Positions 6,147 through 7,570 of a DNA stretch of 7,570 bases are shown here, piece after piece. The first letter of the stretch is position 1, and each line of letters starts with the position of its first letter. Below the pieces are notes generated by a model. It worked only from the letters and a program-made list of their open reading frames with translations. It ran no database searches and was not told the origin of the DNA. Location of the stretch: NCBI GenBank assembly GCA_003506745.1, contig DNYQ01000290.1:25451-33020 (forward strand), written 5' to 3'. The stretch comes from Syntrophaceae bacterium (GTDB lineage: Bacteria > Desulfobacterota > Syntrophia > Syntrophales > Smithellaceae). The position numbers and the translations under genes were made by a program.

Positions 6147-6689
6147 ATGTCGAGAATAGGTAAAAAACCAATCGCTTTTCCCAAAACGGTTAAAATCAGC
6201 CAAAGCGACGGTATCGTTAAAGTTGAAGGGCCCAAGGGCAAGTTGTCTTCGAAATTGCCGCAAGGCATTACGATGAGCATTTCCGACAACCAGCTGGTCG
6301 TCGAGCGGGCATCAGAGGAGCGCCTTGTCCGCTCCTATCATGGATTGGCCAGGACCCTGATCAGCAATATGGTGACCGGCGTCAGCACCGGCTTTGAAAA
6401 GGGACTGGAAATATCCGGCGTCGGTTATCGCGCGGAAGTCGCCGGTTCAACCCTGAAGCTGGTTTTGGGTTTTTCCAGCCCCGTCGAATACACCATTCCC
6501 AAAGGGATTGATGTGAAAGTCGATAAGCAGGTGAATCTTGTTGTTTCCGGAATCAACAAAGAGCTGGTCGGCCGTGTTGCGTCGGAGATCCGGTCTTTAA
6601 AGAAGCCGGAGCCCTATAAAGGCAAGGGCATCAAGTACACCGGGGAACATATTCGCCGTAAAGCCGGCAAAGCGGCAGGCGCCAAATAA
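6147..6689 (+). CDS. rplF: 50S ribosomal protein L6
   Basis: L6 lies near the sarcin-ricin loop and the factor-binding site of the 50S subunit. Starting at ATG 6147 gives 180 residues; an upstream TTG at 6141 would add two residues and is badly spaced. The two tandem L6 domains are visible: the first from MSRIGKKPI through VKVEGPKGKL (24-33) to about residue 80, the second from GLEISGVGYRAEV (86-98) to GVDV-like IDVKVDKQ (121-128). The C-terminal family signature KKPEPYKGKGIKY (152-164), then GEHIRRKAGKAAG, is complete. The gap before rplR is 35 bases and holds the rplR ribosome-binding site. No unusual features were seen. Confidence 0.97.
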   Translation: MSRIGKKPIAFPKTVKISQSDGIVKVEGPKGKLSSKLPQGITMSISDNQLVVERASEERLVRSYHGLARTLISNMVTGVSTGFEKGLEISGVGYRAEVAGSTLKLVLGFSSPVEYTIPKGIDVKVDKQVNLVVSGINKELVGRVASEIRSLKKPEPYKGKGIKYTGEHIRRKAGKAAGAK

Positions 6690-6713
6690 CAGTCGATTAA
6701 ACATTGCATTAAA

Positions 6714-6719
6714 GAGGTG
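6714..6719 (+). promoter_or_regulatory. Shine-Dalgarno for rplR TTG start
   Basis: GAGGTG lies five bases before the TTG at 6725. It supports a TTG start, because no ATG in the rplR frame lies near enough to give an L18-like N-terminus. Confidence 0.8.
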
Positions 6720-6724
6720 GAACA

Positions 6725-7090
6725 TTGGCTTCCAAAAAAACACTTAAAATAAGAGATAAAAGAGAGAAAAGAGTCAGGGGCAAACTTACGGGAACCGCGG
6801 AAAGACCCCGTCTTTCCGTATTCCGGTCGGATAAACACATCTATGCTCAGGTAATTAACGATGCCCGGGGGACGACCATTGCGACAGCGTCTACGCTCAG
6901 CAAGGAACTGGCCGGCAAACTCAAAGGGATCAAGAAAGTGGATGTGGCCAAAGAAGTGGGCAAGTTGATTGCAGCGCGTTTGCAGACCCTGGGCGTGGAG
7001 AAAGTCGTTTTTGATAGAGGAAGATTTCTCTATCATGGCCGCGTCAAAGCCCTGGCGGATGCAGCGCGGGAAAAAGGTCTTAAATTTTAA
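6725..7090 (+). CDS. rplR: 50S ribosomal protein L18
   Basis: L18 binds 5S rRNA and, with L5, carries it into the central protuberance. The product is 121 residues, typical of the bacterial family. It has a strongly basic N-terminal arm (residues 4-20) suited to 5S rRNA binding, then [18 protein letters not shown] (27-44), the central [10 protein letters not shown] stretch and the C-terminal signature [20 protein letters not shown] (93-112) ending GLKF. R100 stands where family members usually have Gly or another small residue in the FDRG-G turn; this looks like ordinary variation. The start is TTG at 6725, set by the ribosome-binding site at 6714-6719 and by the absence of an alternative. 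Confidence 0.97.
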   Translation: MASKKTLKIRDKREKRVRGKLTGTAERPRLSVFRSDKHIYAQVINDARGTTIATASTLSKELAGKLKGIKKVDVAKEVGKLIAARLQTLGVEKVVFDRGRFLYHGRVKALADAAREKGLKF

Positions 7091-7120
7091 ACTTAAACGC
7101 AAGACATCAAACGCATGATA

Positions 7121-7127
7121 AGGGAAG
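7121..7127 (+). promoter_or_regulatory. Shine-Dalgarno for rpsE TTG start
   Basis: AGGGAAG is placed about 5-7 bases before the TTG at 7133. The competing in-frame ATG at 7115 lies upstream of this site and has no purine-rich sequence at a suitable distance, so the TTG is the better start. Confidence 0.65.
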
Positions 7128-7132
7128 AATCG

Positions 7133-7570
7133 TTGGATAAAAAAGAAATGAAGGATGTGGAGTTCCTTGACCGGGTGATTGCCATTAACCGTACGGCAAA
7201 AGTCGTTAAGGGAGGAAGGCGGTTTCGTTTCAGCGCGATTGTGGTGGTCGGCGACGGCCAGGGCATGATCGGAGCGGGTCTGGGCAAAGCGCACGAAGTT
7301 CCCGAAGCGATTCGCAAGGGGATGGAAATGGCCAAGAAGAACATGGTCAAGGTGGCGGTGGCCAATAAAACGATTCCCTATGAAGTTCTGGGAAAGTTCG
7401 GTGCGGGTAAAGTCTTGTTGAAACCGGCGTCGGAAGGAACAGGCCTGATTGCCGGCGGCGCGGTGAGAGCCGTTTTGGAAGTGGCCGGTGTTCATAATAT
7501 CCTGACCAAATGTTTAGGGTCGCACAATCCGCACAACCTGGTCAAGGCTACCGTCCAGGGGCTTTGTCAG
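7133..7570 (+). CDS. rpsE: 30S ribosomal protein S5, N-terminal part (runs off the window)
   Basis: S5 lies at the mRNA entry and the body-head hinge of the 30S, affects decoding fidelity and contributes to the spectinomycin site. 146 codons are visible with no stop; family members are about 160-175 residues, so only the last 20 or so are missing. The N-terminal domain reads [20 protein letters not shown] (10-29), then [20 protein letters not shown] (32-51) and [14 protein letters not shown]. The C-terminal domain has [20 protein letters not shown] (90-109) and [12 protein letters not shown] (129-140). I prefer TTG 7133 over ATG 7115 because of ribosome-binding-site spacing; the ATG would add six residues (MIREES). 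The gene follows rplR by 42 bases in canonical spc order. Confidence 0.95.
   Translation, partial: MDKKEMKDVEFLDRVIAINRTAKVVKGGRRFRFSAIVVVGDGQGMIGAGLGKAHEVPEAIRKGMEMAKKNMVKVAVANKTIPYEVLGKFGAGKVLLKPASEGTGLIAGGAVRAVLEVAGVHNILTKCLGSHNPHNLVKATVQGLCQ

Noticed and set aside
7095..7114. Direct repeat AAACGC at 7095-7100 and 7109-7114 before rpsE
   Set aside because: Six bases repeated once at 14-base spacing is easily due to chance, and it has no relation to a known element.
6614..7495. 293-codon open frame on the minus strand across rplF, rplR and rpsE
   Set aside because: It is antisense to three confirmed ribosomal protein genes, with His/Phe/Arg-rich composition and no family resemblance. Codon bias in the sense genes removes antisense stops.
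1..7570. A novel or accessory system, such as a defence system, mobile element or biosynthetic cluster
   Set aside because: Every coding stretch is an ordinary ribosomal protein in canonical order. The longest gap is 64 bases, and there are no foreign genes, repeats or attachment-site-like sequences.

Overview
This window is an uninterrupted stretch of the bacterial S10-spc ribosomal protein gene cluster, all on the + strand. It begins in the last 48 codons of rplC and ends inside rpsE. The order is rplC(partial)-rplD-rplW-rplB-rpsS-rplV-rpsC-rplP-rpmC-rpsQ, the distal S10 operon, followed by rplN-rplX-rplE-rpsN-rpsH-rplF-rplR-rpsE(partial), the spc operon. That makes 18 genes, 16 of them complete. 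There is no insertion, inversion, extra gene, tRNA, mobile element or CRISPR array.

Organism: the base composition is roughly balanced (by eye, not counted). The style of L4, L2 and S3, a zinc-type short S14 and an L24 that keeps a Cys4 zinc ribbon suggest a deltaproteobacterium in the broad sense (Desulfobacterota), perhaps near Syntrophus/Smithella. The placement comes from remembered sequence style, not a search, so the phylum-level guess is moderate and anything finer is weak.

Layout: genes are tightly packed. Two pairs overlap (rplD/rplW by 1 base as TAATG; rplP/rpmC by 11 bases) and one pair is 1 base apart (rpmC/rpsQ). The largest gaps are 64 bases (rpsC-rplP, with a hairpin) and 47 bases (rpsQ-rplN, the S10/spc boundary). 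No intrinsic terminator or convincing promoter is visible, so the cluster is probably read as one long transcript with extensive translational coupling. Of the 17 visible starts I call 12 ATG, 2 GTG (rpsS, rpsN) and 3 TTG (rpsC, rplR, rpsE); the TTG starts all follow good Shine-Dalgarno sequences.

Function: the products build both subunits. L2, L3, L4, L16 and L22 shape the peptidyl-transferase surroundings and exit tunnel. L23, L24 and L29 surround the tunnel exit. L5 and L18 hold 5S rRNA in the central protuberance, L16 contacts it, and L6 and L14 lie at the factor-binding and subunit interfaces. S3, S14 and S19 build the 30S head, S5 and S3 line the mRNA entry, and S8 and S17 organise the 30S body. 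I found no novel system here. The observations worth a second look are small: intergenic RNA structure, start-codon choice, paired zinc ribbons and a few substitutions at conserved positions.
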